DNA of 64,000 bases. Source: Acerihabitans arboris (GTDB taxonomy: Bacteria > Pseudomonadota > Gammaproteobacteria > Enterobacterales > Enterobacteriaceae). The stretch's first letter is position 1. Every line of letters starts with the position of its first letter. The DNA lies in contig NZ_WUBS01000001.1 of assembly GCF_010131535.1 (NCBI RefSeq), forward strand, positions 62,001 to 126,000, read 5' to 3'. The translations under genes were made by a program, and so were the position numbers. Below, in pieces: positions 13,306 to 23,308 of this stretch. Below the pieces are notes generated by a model. It was not told the DNA's origin. It was given only the letters and a program-made list of their open reading frames with translations, and searched no databases.

Positions 13306-14193
13306 TTAACGCCGTTTGACTTCAACCTTGGCTAATTTTTCATAATAGCAGGCCAGGGCGCTATGATCCGCGTTGCCCAAATCGTCCTGCTTCAATGATT
13401 GCATCATTTCCATCACCGCCGCGGTCAACGGCAGCTGTGCGCCGACGCCGTGGGAAGTATCCAGCGCATTGGCCAGATCCTTGATATGCAAATCGATGCG
13501 GAAACCCGGCTTGAAGTTGCGATCCAGCACCATCGGCGCCTTGGCTTCCAGTACCGTGCTGCCGGCCAATCCGCCGCGAATGGCCTGGAATACTTTTTCC
13601 GGATCGACACCGGCTTTGGTTGCCAGCACCAGGGCTTCGGACATAGCGGCAATATTCAGCGCGACGATTACCTGGTTGGCCAGTTTGGTTACGTTGCCGG
13701 CGCCGATATCGCCGGTATGCACCACTGAACCCGCCATGGCTTTCAGCAGATCGTAATGCTTGTTGAACAGGGCTTCATCACCGCCGACCATTACGGACAG
13801 GGTGCCTTCGATGGCTTTGGGTTCGCCACCGCTGACCGGGGCATCCAGCATGTCGATGCCTTTTTCCGCCAGGGCGGCGGCGATTTCACGGCTGGCCAAC
13901 GGCGCGATGGAACTCATATCGATGACCAGGCAACCGCGTTTAGCGCCTTCCACCACGCCGTTTTCGCCCAGCACCACGTCTTTGACATGCGGGGAGTTCG
14001 GCAGCATGGTGATAATGATATCGGTTTGTTCGGCCACGGCCTTCGCCGTGTCGGCAGCGGTGGCCCCGGCCGCAACGACTTCAGCTACCGCATCGGTATT
14101 GCGATCCAGCACCACTAATGAGTAGCCCGCTTTCAGCAGGTTTTTGCTCATTGGTTTTCCCATGATGCCTAAGCCAATAAATCCAATTTTCAT
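13306..14193 (-). CDS. garR: Tartronate semialdehyde reductase GarR
   Basis: NAD(P)H-dependent reductase that turns tartronate semialdehyde into D-glycerate. 295 residues, the family length. The Rossmann motif GFIGLGIMGKPM is at the N-terminus, the substrate loop DAPVSGGEPKA near 115-125, and the catalytic lysine is in GNVTKLANQ near 171, all as in the beta-hydroxyacid dehydrogenase family. It lies 60 bp downstream of garL and immediately upstream of garK in a minus-strand operon. Confidence 0.96.
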   Translation of the reverse strand: MKIGFIGLGIMGKPMSKNLLKAGYSLVVLDRNTDAVAEVVAAGATAADTAKAVAEQTDIIITMLPNSPHVKDVVLGENGVVEGAKRGCLVIDMSSIAPLASREIAAALAEKGIDMLDAPVSGGEPKAIEGTLSVMVGGDEALFNKHYDLLKAMAGSVVHTGDIGAGNVTKLANQVIVALNIAAMSEALVLATKAGVDPEKVFQAIRGGLAGSTVLEAKAPMVLDRNFKPGFRIDLHIKDLANALDTSHGVGAQLPLTAAVMEMMQSLKQDDLGNADHSALACYYEKLAKVEVKRR

Positions 14194-14253
14194 TACTATT
14201 ACCTCTTAACGCTTGCTATAAAAATGTAGGGCGCGTCAAACGCGCCATGTCAG

Positions 14254-15024
14254 TTATTTTTTAAATTTATCGCACAAAGCCTGGGTACCGCTGCGGAATA
14301 CGCCGTTATCGCTGCCCACCGCGACGAAGGTTGCGCCCCACTCCAGATAACGGCGCGCGTCGGCTTCCACCGGCGCCAAGATGCCGCTGGGTTTGCCATT
14401 GGCCTTGGCACGGGCAAAAATATGGCGGATAACGCTTTGTACTTCCGGATGGCTTGGCTGCCCGATGTAACCCAACGCGGCGGACAAATCGCCCGGGCCG
14501 ACAAAGATACCGTCGACGCCGTCAACGGCGGAGATGGCGTCGATATTATCCACGCCCTGCTGGCTTTCGATCTGCACCAGTACGGTGATATTGTCGTTAA
14601 TGGTGGCGTAGTAATCCGGCACCGTGCCAAACATATTGGAACGATGGGAAACCGATACGCCGCGGATGCCGGCGGGCGGATAGCGGGTGGACGCCACGGC
14701 GCGCAGCGCCTGCTCTTCGGTTTCGACAAAGGGGATCAGGAAATTATAAAAACCAATATCCAGCAGGCGTTTGATAATCACCGGCTCATTGGTTGGCGGA
14801 CGCACCACCGGCGCGCTATGGCTGCCTTTAAGCGCCATCAGCTGCGGAATAAAGGTGGTAACGTCGTTAGGCGCATGCTCACCGTCCAGTACCAGCCAGT
14901 CGAATCCCGCCAGGCCCAACACTTCCGTGGTAATCGGATTTGCCAGCGCGCACCAGCAACCAATCTGGGTTTCCCCCTGAAGCAGCCCCTGGCGAAAACG
15001 GTTAGGCAGTAGTGGAGTGTTCAT
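14254..15024 (-). CDS. garL: 5-keto-4-deoxy-D-glucarate aldolase GarL
   Basis: Class II, metal-dependent aldolase that splits 5-keto-4-deoxy-glucarate into pyruvate and tartronate semialdehyde; it is the point where the galactarate and glucarate branches meet. 256 residues, identical in length to E. coli GarL. HpcH/HpaI family features are visible: [14 protein letters not shown] near 40-53, [14 protein letters not shown] near 79, and metal/substrate motifs VQIES and [14 protein letters not shown]. Sits between garP and garR on the minus strand. Confidence 0.97.
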   Translation of the reverse strand: MNTPLLPNRFRQGLLQGETQIGCWCALANPITTEVLGLAGFDWLVLDGEHAPNDVTTFIPQLMALKGSHSAPVVRPPTNEPVIIKRLLDIGFYNFLIPFVETEEQALRAVASTRYPPAGIRGVSVSHRSNMFGTVPDYYATINDNITVLVQIESQQGVDNIDAISAVDGVDGIFVGPGDLSAALGYIGQPSHPEVQSVIRHIFARAKANGKPSGILAPVEADARRYLEWGATFVAVGSDNGVFRSGTQALCDKFKK

Positions 15025-15084
15025 AATTTACCTCTATGCAATGAAACAAAATTTAGCGGGCCCCAACCTGCCGGGCCCGCGATA

Positions 15085-16416
15085 TCAGGATTTAACCAAT
15101 ACCAGTCGCTTGATTTCGCCGACCACCACCAGGTAGCACAGCATGGCCGCCAGGGCGGAACAGCCGACAAAGATCAGCGCGGCGTTGAATGAATGCAATT
15201 CCTTGACCATATAACCGATGGCCAGCGGCGTAACGATGGAGGCGACGTTGCCGAACACGTTGAATATGCCGCCGCACAGGCCGATAACTTCTTTCGGCGC
15301 GGTGTCGGAGATAACCGGCCAGCCCAGGGCGCCAAACCCTTTGCCGAAGAACGCCAGCGCCATCAGCGCCACCACGATCACCGTATTATTGGTGTAGTTA
15401 CACAATATAATGCTGGTGGCCAGCAACATGCCGACCACGATCGGTATCTTGCGCGCCACGGTTAACGAGTGGCCGCGCTTGATCAGAATATCGGACACCA
15501 CGCCGCCCAGTACGCCGCCGGCGAAACCGAACAGCGCCGGAATCGAGGCAATCAGGCCGACCTTCAGGATGGACATGCCCTTATCCTGCACCAGGTAGAT
15601 TGGGAACCAGGTCAGGAAGAACCAGGTAATACTGTTGATAAAATACTGGCCGAAGAACACGCCAAGCATCATGCGGTTGGTCAGCATCTGCTTCACGTAA
15701 TCCCATTTCGGCCCGTCTTTTTTGCCGTCTTTCGGCGCATCCATATCGACCATGGCGCCGCCGGCGGAAATATAATCCAGCTCCTGCTGCGAAACGCTTG
15801 GGTGTTTATTCGGGTTTTGAATGTATTTGATCCACACGATCGTCATGATAAAGCCCAGTACGCCCATGACGGTGAACACATGTTCCCATCCCCAGGTGTA
15901 GGTCAGCCAGCCAAGGATCGGGGAAAATATCGCCAGGGCGAAATACTGTGCCGAGTTAAAAATCGCCGACGCGGTACCACGTTCAATGGCAGGGAACCAG
16001 GCGGCCACGATGCGGGCATTGGCCGGGAAGGAAGGCGCCTCGGAGAAACCCAGCATAAAGCGCAGGATAAACAGCGTCATCGCCCCGTAAGCCACCGGGA
16101 AAAAGCCGACGAATCCCTGCAGCAGCGTAAACAGCGACCAGAAAAACAGGCTATAGGTATAAACGCGTTTGGACCCGAAGCGGTCCAGCAGCCAGCCGCC
16201 GGGAATTTGCATGATCAGGTAGGCCCAGCCAAACGCGGCAAATATCTGCCCCATTTGCCCGGCATCCAGCCCCAACGTCTTGGCAACGTCCGAACCGGCG
16301 ATGGAAAGGGTTGCCCGGTCCGCGTAGTTAACCGCGGTGACCAGAAAGATAATTAATAAAATCACATAACGCACATGTGTTTTTGTTTTACTTGATACCA
16401 GAGGTGTAGTGCTCAT
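15085..16416 (-). CDS. garP: Galactarate/glucarate transporter GarP (MFS)
   Basis: Inner-membrane proton symporter of the anion:cation symporter branch of the major facilitator superfamily, importing sugar diacids. From ATG 16416 it is 443 residues with about 12 hydrophobic segments; the family signature NYADRATLSIAG is at the end of the first, and GWLLDRFGSKRVYT follows segment 2. An in-frame start 18 codons upstream would add a hydrophobic stretch before the cytoplasmic N-terminus, which homologues lack. First gene of the gar operon, divergent from garD, with an operator-like dyad 190 bp upstream. Confidence 0.93.
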   Translation of the reverse strand: MSTTPLVSSKTKTHVRYVILLIIFLVTAVNYADRATLSIAGSDVAKTLGLDAGQMGQIFAAFGWAYLIMQIPGGWLLDRFGSKRVYTYSLFFWSLFTLLQGFVGFFPVAYGAMTLFILRFMLGFSEAPSFPANARIVAAWFPAIERGTASAIFNSAQYFALAIFSPILGWLTYTWGWEHVFTVMGVLGFIMTIVWIKYIQNPNKHPSVSQQELDYISAGGAMVDMDAPKDGKKDGPKWDYVKQMLTNRMMLGVFFGQYFINSITWFFLTWFPIYLVQDKGMSILKVGLIASIPALFGFAGGVLGGVVSDILIKRGHSLTVARKIPIVVGMLLATSIILCNYTNNTVIVVALMALAFFGKGFGALGWPVISDTAPKEVIGLCGGIFNVFGNVASIVTPLAIGYMVKELHSFNAALIFVGCSALAAMLCYLVVVGEIKRLVLVKS

Positions 16417-16604
16417 TGAATACGCTCTAATCAGGCGATAAACTTCGAAAACACAAAAAATCAGTACCACGCTATTTTTTGCGTTGCGCTTTTTTATCGT
16501 GAGTTAATATTTACTCGTAAGAGTTTTTTTATTTCACCGGTAAGCCGGTTGGTGTCTTATTTCACTGACACCCCTAGTATAAAAACCATAGCGAAAAATG
16601 GCAC

Positions 16605-16618
16605 TGTGCATAAGCACA
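16605..16618 (-). promoter_or_regulatory. CdaR-type operator of garP
   Basis: Perfect dyad TGTGC-ATAA-GCACA. Its centre (16611.5) is 33 bp upstream of the centre of the garP -10 TATACT (16576-16581, minus strand), which puts it near -42 from the likely transcription start, the class II activator position. CdaR is known in E. coli to activate the gar genes; assignment of this DNA to CdaR is inference. Confidence 0.7.
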
Positions 16619-16780
16619 ACAATGAGACTATAAAACACCATTTTTTTGGACATAGGCACGGCAAAGCACGACCGTCGTCACGTTATTTTTTACCCAGGAT
16701 TTTGCCTGCGTGGAAGGGTGACCTTTATCACAATCTACTGAACATATGACAAATAAATCGCTGGCATAACCGCTCAAAAT

Positions 16781-16794
16781 TATGCATTTGCACA
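16781..16794 (+). promoter_or_regulatory. CdaR-type operator of garD
   Basis: TATGC-ATTT-GCACA, an imperfect version of the dyad seen at four other sugar-diacid promoters. Centre 16787.5 is 33 bp upstream of the centre of the garD -10 TATAAT (16818-16823). Confidence 0.65.
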
Positions 16795-16902
16795 ATGAGA
16801 AGTGTCACCGTTCCGCATATAATATCCTCATCACCCGTATTGTTATCCTGGCTGAATCCTGGTTCGGGTTATAACAACAGATTAGTATTTGCGGAGACGT
16901 TT

Positions 16903-18477
16903 ATGTCATCAACAATAATGACCAATGCGGAAAAGGCATTGTACATCAAGGTTCACGTCGACGATAACGTCGCGATTATCGTGAACAACAATGGTTTACC
17001 GGCCGGCACCCAATTTTCAGACGGCTTGACATTAATCGAGCATGTTCCGCAAGGGCACAAAGTCGCCTTGCGGGATATCGCTACCGGCGGCGATATCATA
17101 CGTTATGGCGAAGTGATTGGTTATGCCTTGCGTGAAATCAAACAGGGCAGTTGGATTGATGAATCGCTGGTCGAGATGCCGAAGGCCCCGGCGCTGGAAA
17201 CTCTGCCGCTGGCCACCAAGGTCCCGCCGACGCTGCCGCCGCTGGAAGGGTATACCTTCGAAGGGTATCGCAATGCCGACGGCAGCGTTGGCACCAAAAA
17301 CCTGCTGGGCATTACCACCAGCGTACAGTGCGTGGCCGGCGTGGTTGAATACGTGGTTAAACTGATTGAACGCGATCTGTTGCCAAAATACCCGAACGTA
17401 GACGGCGTGGTCGGGCTCAGTCATCTGTACGGCTGCGGCGTGGCCATTAATGCGCCCGCCGCCGTGGTGCCGATTCGCACCATCCACAATATCGCCCTTA
17501 ATCCTAATTTCGGCGGCGAAATCATGGTGATCGGCCTGGGCTGCGAAAAGTTGCCGCCCGAACGCCTGCTGGCCGGTACCGAGGATCAAATTCCCATCGC
17601 GGTGGAACGGCCGGGAGTAAGCATCACCCGTTTACAGGACGAGAAACACGTGGGCTTTAAGTCCATGGTGGATGATATTTTGCAGGTGGCGGAAGATCAT
17701 CTGCGGCGTCTGAATTCCCGCCAGCGCCAAACCTGCCCGGTATCCGATCTGGTCGTGGGCACGCAGTGCGGCGGCAGCGACGCGTTCTCCGGCGTTACCG
17801 CCAATCCGGCGGTGGGTTTTGCCTCCGACCTGCTGGTGCGCTGCGGCGCCACGGTCATGTTTTCCGAAGTCACCGAAGTACGCGACGCTATCCATCTGCT
17901 GACGCCGCGGGCGGCCGACGAGCAGGTTGGACGTCGGATGCTGGAGGAAATGGCCTGGTATGATAACTACCTTGACGATGGTAAAAGCGATCGCAGCGCC
18001 AACACCACCCCTGGCAATAAAAAAGGCGGCTTGGCCAATATCGTGGAAAAATCGCTCGGATCTATTGCAAAATCGGGCACCAGCGCCATTGTGGAAGTAC
18101 TCTCTCCCGGCCAGCGTCCGACTAAAAAGGGACTGATTTTCGCCGCCACTCCCGCAAGTGATTTTATTTGCGGTACCCAGCAGCTTGCCTCCGGCATTAC
18201 CGTACAGGTATTCACCACCGGCCGCGGTACACCCTACGGTTTGGTCGCCGTGCCGGTGATCAAGATGGCGACGCGCGACGCGCTGGCCGATCGCTGGTTT
18301 GATTTGATGGATATCAGCGCCGGTTCCATCGCCACCGGCAGAGCAACCATCGAAGACGTGGGCTGGCAATTGTTTGAGCTGATCCTGGATATCGCCAGCG
18401 GCCGCAAAAAAACCTGGTCCGATCAATGGGGTATCCATAACGCCCTGTCGGTATTCAACCCGGCGCCGGTGACCTGA
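16903..18477 (+). CDS. garD: Galactarate dehydratase GarD
   Basis: Dehydrates galactarate (mucate) to 5-keto-4-deoxy-glucarate. 524 residues from ATG 16903 (E. coli 523), with GGAGA 5 nt upstream; the earlier in-frame ATG at 16795 lies within the operator/promoter and is rejected. The short N-terminal SAF domain (about 15-95, [14 protein letters not shown]) is followed by the UxaA-family catalytic body with [26 protein letters not shown] and [11 protein letters not shown]-like [11 protein letters not shown]. Monocistronic, ended by a strong terminator, divergent from garPLRK. Confidence 0.97.
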   Translation: MSSTIMTNAEKALYIKVHVDDNVAIIVNNNGLPAGTQFSDGLTLIEHVPQGHKVALRDIATGGDIIRYGEVIGYALREIKQGSWIDESLVEMPKAPALETLPLATKVPPTLPPLEGYTFEGYRNADGSVGTKNLLGITTSVQCVAGVVEYVVKLIERDLLPKYPNVDGVVGLSHLYGCGVAINAPAAVVPIRTIHNIALNPNFGGEIMVIGLGCEKLPPERLLAGTEDQIPIAVERPGVSITRLQDEKHVGFKSMVDDILQVAEDHLRRLNSRQRQTCPVSDLVVGTQCGGSDAFSGVTANPAVGFASDLLVRCGATVMFSEVTEVRDAIHLLTPRAADEQVGRRMLEEMAWYDNYLDDGKSDRSANTTPGNKKGGLANIVEKSLGSIAKSGTSAIVEVLSPGQRPTKKGLIFAATPASDFICGTQQLASGITVQVFTTGRGTPYGLVAVPVIKMATRDALADRWFDLMDISAGSIATGRATIEDVGWQLFELILDIASGRKKTWSDQWGIHNALSVFNPAPVT

Positions 18478-18527
18478 TCCACGACCACTGCCCCCCTTTG
18501 ATATTGGTGAATGAACTTTGATAGGTT

Positions 18528-18556
18528 GGCCGGGAATAGCTCCCGGCCTTTTTTTT
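18528..18556 (+). terminator. garD intrinsic terminator
   Basis: GGCCGGGA (18528-18535) pairs perfectly with TCCCGGCC (18541-18548) around a 5-nt loop and is followed by eight T. It separates garD from the convergent gudD. Confidence 0.93.
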
Positions 18557-18622
18557 CGTCGCGTTTAACCCACGACTGTCGACGGCGTCCACGCCCGAGG
18601 CGGGCGGGACGTTGCCCCGGTG

Positions 18623-19948
18623 CTAGCGCACCAATGCCGGGCGTTTATTATCGAATTGCCAGCCGGGGATCAGGTATTGCATGGCGATGGCGTCATCGCG
18701 CGCGCCCAGGCCATGTTGCTGATATAACGCGTTGCCCTTCATCACCTGATCCATATCCAGCTCAATGCCCAGGCCCGGTTTTTCGGGCACTTTCACCTTG
18801 CCGCCGACAATTTGCAGCGGTTCCCTGGTCAGGCGCTGATCTCCTTCCTGCCAGATCCAGTGCGTGTCGATGGCGGTAATGTTCCCCGGCGCGGCCGCCG
18901 CCACATGGGTAAACATCGCCAGTGAAACATCAAAGTGGTTATTGGAGTGCGAACCCCAGGTCAGGCCCCATTCGTGGCACAGTTGCGCAACCCGTACCGA
19001 CCCCTGCATGGTCCAGAAATGCGGATCCGCCAGCGGAATATCCACCGATTGCAGCGCCAGGGTGTGCCCCATCTGCCGCCAGTCGGTGGCTATCATATTG
19101 GTGGCGGTGGGCAGGCCGGTGCCGCGCCGGAATTCCGCCATCACCTCGCGGCCGGAAAAGCCCTGCTCGGCGCCGCAGGGATCCTCGGCGTAGGCCAGCA
19201 CGCCGCGCAGCTGTTTACCCAGGGCGATAGCCTCGGCCAGCGACCAGGCGCCGTTCGGGTCCAGGGTGATACGCGCCTGGGGGAAGCGCGCCGCAAGCGC
19301 GGTAACCGCTTCGGCCTCTTCCCGGCCCGCCAGTACCCCGCCTTTGAGCTTAAAATCGTTAAAACCGTATTTTTCATAGGCGGACTCGGCCAGGCGGACC
19401 ACCGCATCCGAGGTCAACGCCTTTTCATGCCGCAGGCGATACCAATCGCAGGCATCGTCGGCCTGGCTGCGGTAGGCTAAATTGGTGCGCAGGCGATCGC
19501 CGATATAAAACAGGTAACCAAGCATCTCCACTTCGTTGCGCTGTTGCCCCTCGCCCAGCAGCGCCGCCACCGGCACGTCCAGGAATTGCCCCAGCAGATC
19601 GAGCATCGCCGCCTCGATACCGGTGACCACATGGATGGTGATGCGCAGATCGAACGTTTGCAGCCCCCGGCCGGCGACATCCCGATCGGCGTATTGTCGG
19701 CGTACGGCGCTCATCACATTTTTATATTCGCCCAGGGCGTTGCCGACCACCAGCGCGGCGGCCTCTTCCAGGGTTTTGCGTATTTTTTCCCCACCGGGGA
19801 TTTCACCCACGCCGGTATGTCCGGCATTATCGGTCAGGATGACGATATTGCGGGTAAAGAACGGGCCATGGGCGCCGCTGAGATTGAGCAGCATGCTGTC
19901 ATGGCCGGCAACCGGGATGACTTTCATGGAGGTGATAACCGGGGTCAT
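18623..19948 (-). CDS. gudD: Glucarate dehydratase GudD
   Basis: Enolase-superfamily enzyme that dehydrates D-glucarate (and L-idarate) to 5-keto-4-deoxy-glucarate. 441 residues from ATG 19948, where AAGGAAAGATT precedes the start and the family opening [19 protein letters not shown] begins; a 75-codon upstream open frame is leader DNA. The KLK base pair ([10 protein letters not shown]), metal ligands in [24 protein letters not shown] and [10 protein letters not shown], and the catalytic histidine in GSHSNNHFD are all present. In E. coli gudD is the third gene of gudP-gudX-gudD; here it stands alone, divergent from gudP. Confidence 0.96.
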   Translation of the reverse strand: MTPVITSMKVIPVAGHDSMLLNLSGAHGPFFTRNIVILTDNAGHTGVGEIPGGEKIRKTLEEAAALVVGNALGEYKNVMSAVRRQYADRDVAGRGLQTFDLRITIHVVTGIEAAMLDLLGQFLDVPVAALLGEGQQRNEVEMLGYLFYIGDRLRTNLAYRSQADDACDWYRLRHEKALTSDAVVRLAESAYEKYGFNDFKLKGGVLAGREEAEAVTALAARFPQARITLDPNGAWSLAEAIALGKQLRGVLAYAEDPCGAEQGFSGREVMAEFRRGTGLPTATNMIATDWRQMGHTLALQSVDIPLADPHFWTMQGSVRVAQLCHEWGLTWGSHSNNHFDVSLAMFTHVAAAAPGNITAIDTHWIWQEGDQRLTREPLQIVGGKVKVPEKPGLGIELDMDQVMKGNALYQQHGLGARDDAIAMQYLIPGWQFDNKRPALVR

Positions 19949-20041
19949 AATCTTTCCTTGGCTAAATGCATTCGCGGGGACATCTGTCTGTCGCTTGATA
20001 CAGGCTGGATTTACTATAACGTCAGGCCAGGTGCCTGACAT

Positions 20042-20055
20042 TATGCAGATGCATA
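20042..20055 (-). promoter_or_regulatory. CdaR-type operator of gudD
   Basis: Perfect dyad TATGC-AGAT-GCATA. Centre 20048.5 is 33 bp upstream of the centre of the gudD -10 TATAGT (20013-20018, minus strand). It differs from the TGTGC dyads by the same A-for-G change in both arms. Confidence 0.65.
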
Positions 20056-20317
20056 AGCCTGATTGCTTAATCTGGACAAAATAATGGCGGACTTTTGACA
20101 TACCGATAGCAATGTCACGGATTGCTATTATTTTTTGTGAGCCAGATCTTAAAATAATTAAAATAGTAGCCATATAAAATGAAACGACATTTTAAAAATA
20201 CTATAATCACCTCAAGAAATTTTCGTTAGCCGGATCACAAAAGACTGCGATTTATCGACACCGATCACACCACCCTGTTCTTTCGCCTCAAAACCCGGCT
20301 TTTTGCCGCGTTGCATT

Positions 20318-20331
20318 AAGTCATAAGCACA
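20318..20331 (+). promoter_or_regulatory. CdaR-type operator of gudP (half-site)
   Basis: AAGTC-ATAA-GCACA: the right arm and spacer match the garP operator exactly (CATAAGCACA), the left arm is degenerate. Centre 20324.5 is 33 bp upstream of the centre of the gudP -10 TATACT (20355-20360), the same spacing as at the other four promoters. Confidence 0.55.
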
Positions 20332-20492
20332 ATGTGCCCGTGCCCCCCTGCACATATACTCAGCTTTTGCTTACCTGGCCCTGGCTTTGCCAGCTCAAAA
20401 ATGTCAGCGCTACCATTGTGCTGGTGGACAGAAACCGGGTGCGTGTCGCGACCCGTTATAACGATCACATTCCCCCACCGGGAAGAGGAATC

Positions 20493-21830
20493 ATGGCCGA
20501 AAATTCAATCTCCGTTGCCACCCATAAAACCCGTTCCAGGTTTTGGATCCTGGCAATTTTATTTATCATCAGTACCGTCAACTACGCCGACCGGTCCACG
20601 CTCTCCATCGCCGGCCCCCATGTTGCCGCCGACCTGGGGCTGGATAACCTGCAAATGGGGTATATCTTCTCCGCGTTCGGCTGGGCCTATACCCTGGCGC
20701 AGCTGCCGGGCGGCTGGCTGCTCGATCGTTTCGGCTCAAAAATCATTTATGGCGCCGCCATCCTGATCTGGTCGGCTTTTACCTTTATGCAGGGGTTTGT
20801 GCACTTCTTCGCCTCCGCGGCGATGATGCTGTTTATCCTGCGTTTTATGGTCGGGTTTGCCGAGGCGCCGGTGATGCCGGCCAATAGCCGGATTGTTTCC
20901 GCCTGGTTCCCGGTCAGGGAACGCGGCACCGCCTCGGCGATATTTAATATTTCCCAATACGCCGCGCTGGTGATCTTCAACCCGTTGTTGGGATGGATCA
21001 CCCAGGAAGTAAGCTGGGAGTATGTGTTTATCGTGATGGGCGTGGTGGGCGCGGTGTTGTCGCTGGTGTGGTTCAAGACCATGTACAGCCCGCTGGATCA
21101 TCCGCGGGTCAGCAAGGAGGAAGTCGAATATATCCGCGCCGGCGGCGGCCTGGTGGATATGGATAACGCGGCGGTCAACAACAGGAAAGCCGCCGGTCCG
21201 CAAATGGGGTATATAAAACAGCTGCTCTCCAGCCGCATGCTGCTGGGCATCTATCTTGCCAACTATTGCGTTAACGCCATCACCTGGTTTTTCCTGTCCT
21301 GGTTCCCGATCTATTTGGTGAAAGGCCGCGGGATGTCCATTCTGCAGGCCGGTTTTATCGCCGCACTGCCGGCGATTTGCGGCTGCATCGGCGGCGTGTT
21401 GGGCGGCATCTTCTCGGATTATCTGCTTAACAAAGGCTTTTCGCTGTCGGTAGCCCGTAAAACGCCGATCATTCTCGGCATGCTGATGTGTACCAGCATG
21501 GTGATTTGCAACTACACCACCTCCGATGTGGTGGTCGTGGCGGCCATGTCGCTGGCGTTTTTCGGTAAAGGCATCGGCGCGCTGGGCTGGACGGTCAATG
21601 CGGACACCGCGCCGAAAGAGATTGTCGGCCTGAGCGGCGGCGTGTTGAACCTGGTGACGCAAATCGGCGCGATTACCACGCCCATCGTCATCGGTTATAT
21701 CCTGAATAAAACCGGATCGTTCGACGGGGCGCTGATCTATGTCGCCGCCAACGGCCTGGTGGTTATTTTCAGTTACCTGTTTATCGTGGGCAAGATTCAG
21801 CGCCTGGTGCTTAAGCCGCTGACGGCATAA
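20493..21830 (+). CDS. gudP: Glucarate transporter GudP (MFS)
   Basis: Sugar-diacid:proton symporter, paralogue of GarP. 445 residues from ATG 20493, preceded by GGAAGAGGAATC; the frame open from 20334 overlaps the promoter. About 12 membrane segments, with NYADRSTLSIAG after the first and GWLLDRFGSKIIYG after the second. Assigned GudP rather than a second GarP because it is the first gene of gudP-gudX and because GarP is already accounted for in the gar operon; substrate split between the two is inference. Confidence 0.9.
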   Translation: MAENSISVATHKTRSRFWILAILFIISTVNYADRSTLSIAGPHVAADLGLDNLQMGYIFSAFGWAYTLAQLPGGWLLDRFGSKIIYGAAILIWSAFTFMQGFVHFFASAAMMLFILRFMVGFAEAPVMPANSRIVSAWFPVRERGTASAIFNISQYAALVIFNPLLGWITQEVSWEYVFIVMGVVGAVLSLVWFKTMYSPLDHPRVSKEEVEYIRAGGGLVDMDNAAVNNRKAAGPQMGYIKQLLSSRMLLGIYLANYCVNAITWFFLSWFPIYLVKGRGMSILQAGFIAALPAICGCIGGVLGGIFSDYLLNKGFSLSVARKTPIILGMLMCTSMVICNYTTSDVVVVAAMSLAFFGKGIGALGWTVNADTAPKEIVGLSGGVLNLVTQIGAITTPIVIGYILNKTGSFDGALIYVAANGLVVIFSYLFIVGKIQRLVLKPLTA

Positions 21831-21870
21831 GATTTTTTGACATAGCAGTTGGTTATACTAGGAGTAGGTA

Positions 21871-23217
21871 ATGGATCACAGCGATTTTTCCGGCGCGCCG
21901 ACGGTGACCGCCATGCAGGTCATCCCGGTCGCCGGCCATGACAGTATGCTGATGAATATCGGTGGCGCCCATGGCGCCTATTTTACCCGCAATATCGTCA
22001 TCCTGACCGATAATGCCGGCCATACCGGCGTGGGCGAAGCCCCGGGCGGCGACGTGATTTTAAACACGCTGCTGGAGGCCCGGCAACGGGTGATAGGCCA
22101 GCCGCTGGCGACGCTTAACCGCATCGTGCACGACGTGCACCAGGGACATGTCGGCAATGATTTTGATTCGTTCGGCAAAGGCGCCTGGACCTTTGAACTG
22201 CGGGTGAACGCGGTGGCCGCCCTTGAGGCCGCGCTGCTGGATTTATTGGGCCAGCATCTCGGCGTGCCGGTGGCGGAGCTGCTGGGGCCGGGTAAACAGC
22301 GCGACAGCGTGCCGGTGCTGGGGTATCTGTTTTACGTCGGCGACAAGAGCCTGACCGACCTGCCCTACGCGTCCGGTCCCGACCAGGCGTCCCACGATTG
22401 GTATCGGCTGCGGCGCGAGACGGCCATGACCACCGAAACCCTGGTGCGCCAGGCGGAGGCCGCGCAGGATCGCTATGGCTTCAAGGATTTCAAACTTAAG
22501 GGCGGCGTGCTGGAAGGCGAAACCGAGATCGAGACCGTTACGGCGCTGGCCAAACGGTTCCCGGACGCGCGCATTACCATCGATCCCAACGGCGCCTGGT
22601 CGCTGGCCGAGGCCATTCGTTTGTGTAAGGATATGCGCGGCGTGCTGGCCTACGCCGAGGATCCCTGCGGCGCGGAACAGGGCTTCTCCGGCCGCGAGGT
22701 GATGGCGGAATTCAAACGCGCCACCGGACTGCCGGTGGCGACCAATATGATTGCCACCAACTGGCGCGAGCTTAACCACGCGGTGCAGCTTAATTCTATC
22801 GATATTCCGTTGGCCGATCCGCATTTCTGGACCCTGCGGGGCGCTATCCGCGTGGCGCAGCTGTGTGATGAATGGGGCCTGACCTGGGGCTGCCACTCTA
22901 ATAATCACTTTGATATTTCGCTGGCGATGTTTACCCAGGTAGGCGCCGCCGCGCCGGGCGCCCCCACCGCGCTGGATACCCATTGGATCTGGCAGGAAGG
23001 CGAGCACCTGACCAGGGAACCGCTGCAGATCGTCAACGGCGAGGTCAAGCTGAGCGATAAGCCGGGGCTTGGCGTAGAGATCGATATGGCGCAGATCGAA
23101 AAACAGCATGAGCTGTATAAACGCATGCCGTCCGGCGCCCGCAATGACGCGGCCGCCATGCAGTATCTTATTCCCGGCTGGGCCTTTGACCGCAAACGAC
23201 CGGCGATGGTGCGTTAA
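21871..23217 (+). CDS. gudX: Glucarate dehydratase-related protein GudX
   Basis: Second enolase-superfamily member of the glucarate dehydratase group, 448 residues. It shares with E. coli GudX the segments [56 protein letters not shown] and [11 protein letters not shown] that set it apart from GudD. The KLK motif, [16 protein letters not shown], and catalytic His are kept, so some dehydratase activity is likely; E. coli GudX is reported as a weak glucarate dehydratase. AGGAG lies 7 nt upstream of the ATG, 40 bp after gudP. Confidence 0.93.
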   Translation: MDHSDFSGAPTVTAMQVIPVAGHDSMLMNIGGAHGAYFTRNIVILTDNAGHTGVGEAPGGDVILNTLLEARQRVIGQPLATLNRIVHDVHQGHVGNDFDSFGKGAWTFELRVNAVAALEAALLDLLGQHLGVPVAELLGPGKQRDSVPVLGYLFYVGDKSLTDLPYASGPDQASHDWYRLRRETAMTTETLVRQAEAAQDRYGFKDFKLKGGVLEGETEIETVTALAKRFPDARITIDPNGAWSLAEAIRLCKDMRGVLAYAEDPCGAEQGFSGREVMAEFKRATGLPVATNMIATNWRELNHAVQLNSIDIPLADPHFWTLRGAIRVAQLCDEWGLTWGCHSNNHFDISLAMFTQVGAAAPGAPTALDTHWIWQEGEHLTREPLQIVNGEVKLSDKPGLGVEIDMAQIEKQHELYKRMPSGARNDAAAMQYLIPGWAFDRKRPAMVR

Positions 23218-23223
23218 ACGACG

Positions 23224-23247
23224 GCGGGTACGGCATGCCGTACCCGC
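23224..23247. terminator. 24-bp perfect palindrome between gudX and cdaR
   Basis: GCGGGTACGGCA (23224-23235) is followed directly by its exact reverse complement (23236-23247). It sits in the 91-bp convergent gap 7 bp after gudX. No T-run follows on either strand, so if it terminates transcription it does so unconventionally. Confidence 0.4.
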
Positions 23248-23308
23248 GACTGTTCCGATAAGAGAGCGCCCGCGGCAAACCCATGGCCAAGTTTGCCAGC
23301 CGGCAAGA

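Larger units (their letters stand above)
16417..16902. promoter_or_regulatory. garP-garD divergent control region
   Basis: 486 bp without a gene. It is AT-richer than the flanking genes and holds two back-to-back promoters: -10 TATACT for garP (minus, 16576-16581) and -10 TATAAT for garD (plus, 16818-16823). Each has a dyad of TGTGC-type exactly 33 bp upstream, and neither has a good -35, as expected for activator-dependent promoters. The garP 5' leader would be about 150 nt, the garD leader about 70 nt. The middle, 16625-16780, shows nothing else clear. Confidence 0.65.
19949..20492. promoter_or_regulatory. gudD-gudP divergent control region
   Basis: 544 bp with no gene. Contains the gudD promoter (-10 TATAGT on the minus strand at 20013-20018) and the gudP promoter (-10 TATACT at 20355-20360), each with an operator-like element 33 bp upstream. 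The part between, about 20070-20300, is AT-rich and I see no further dyad, repeat or frame worth reporting. The gudP leader would be about 125 nt. Confidence 0.6.
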
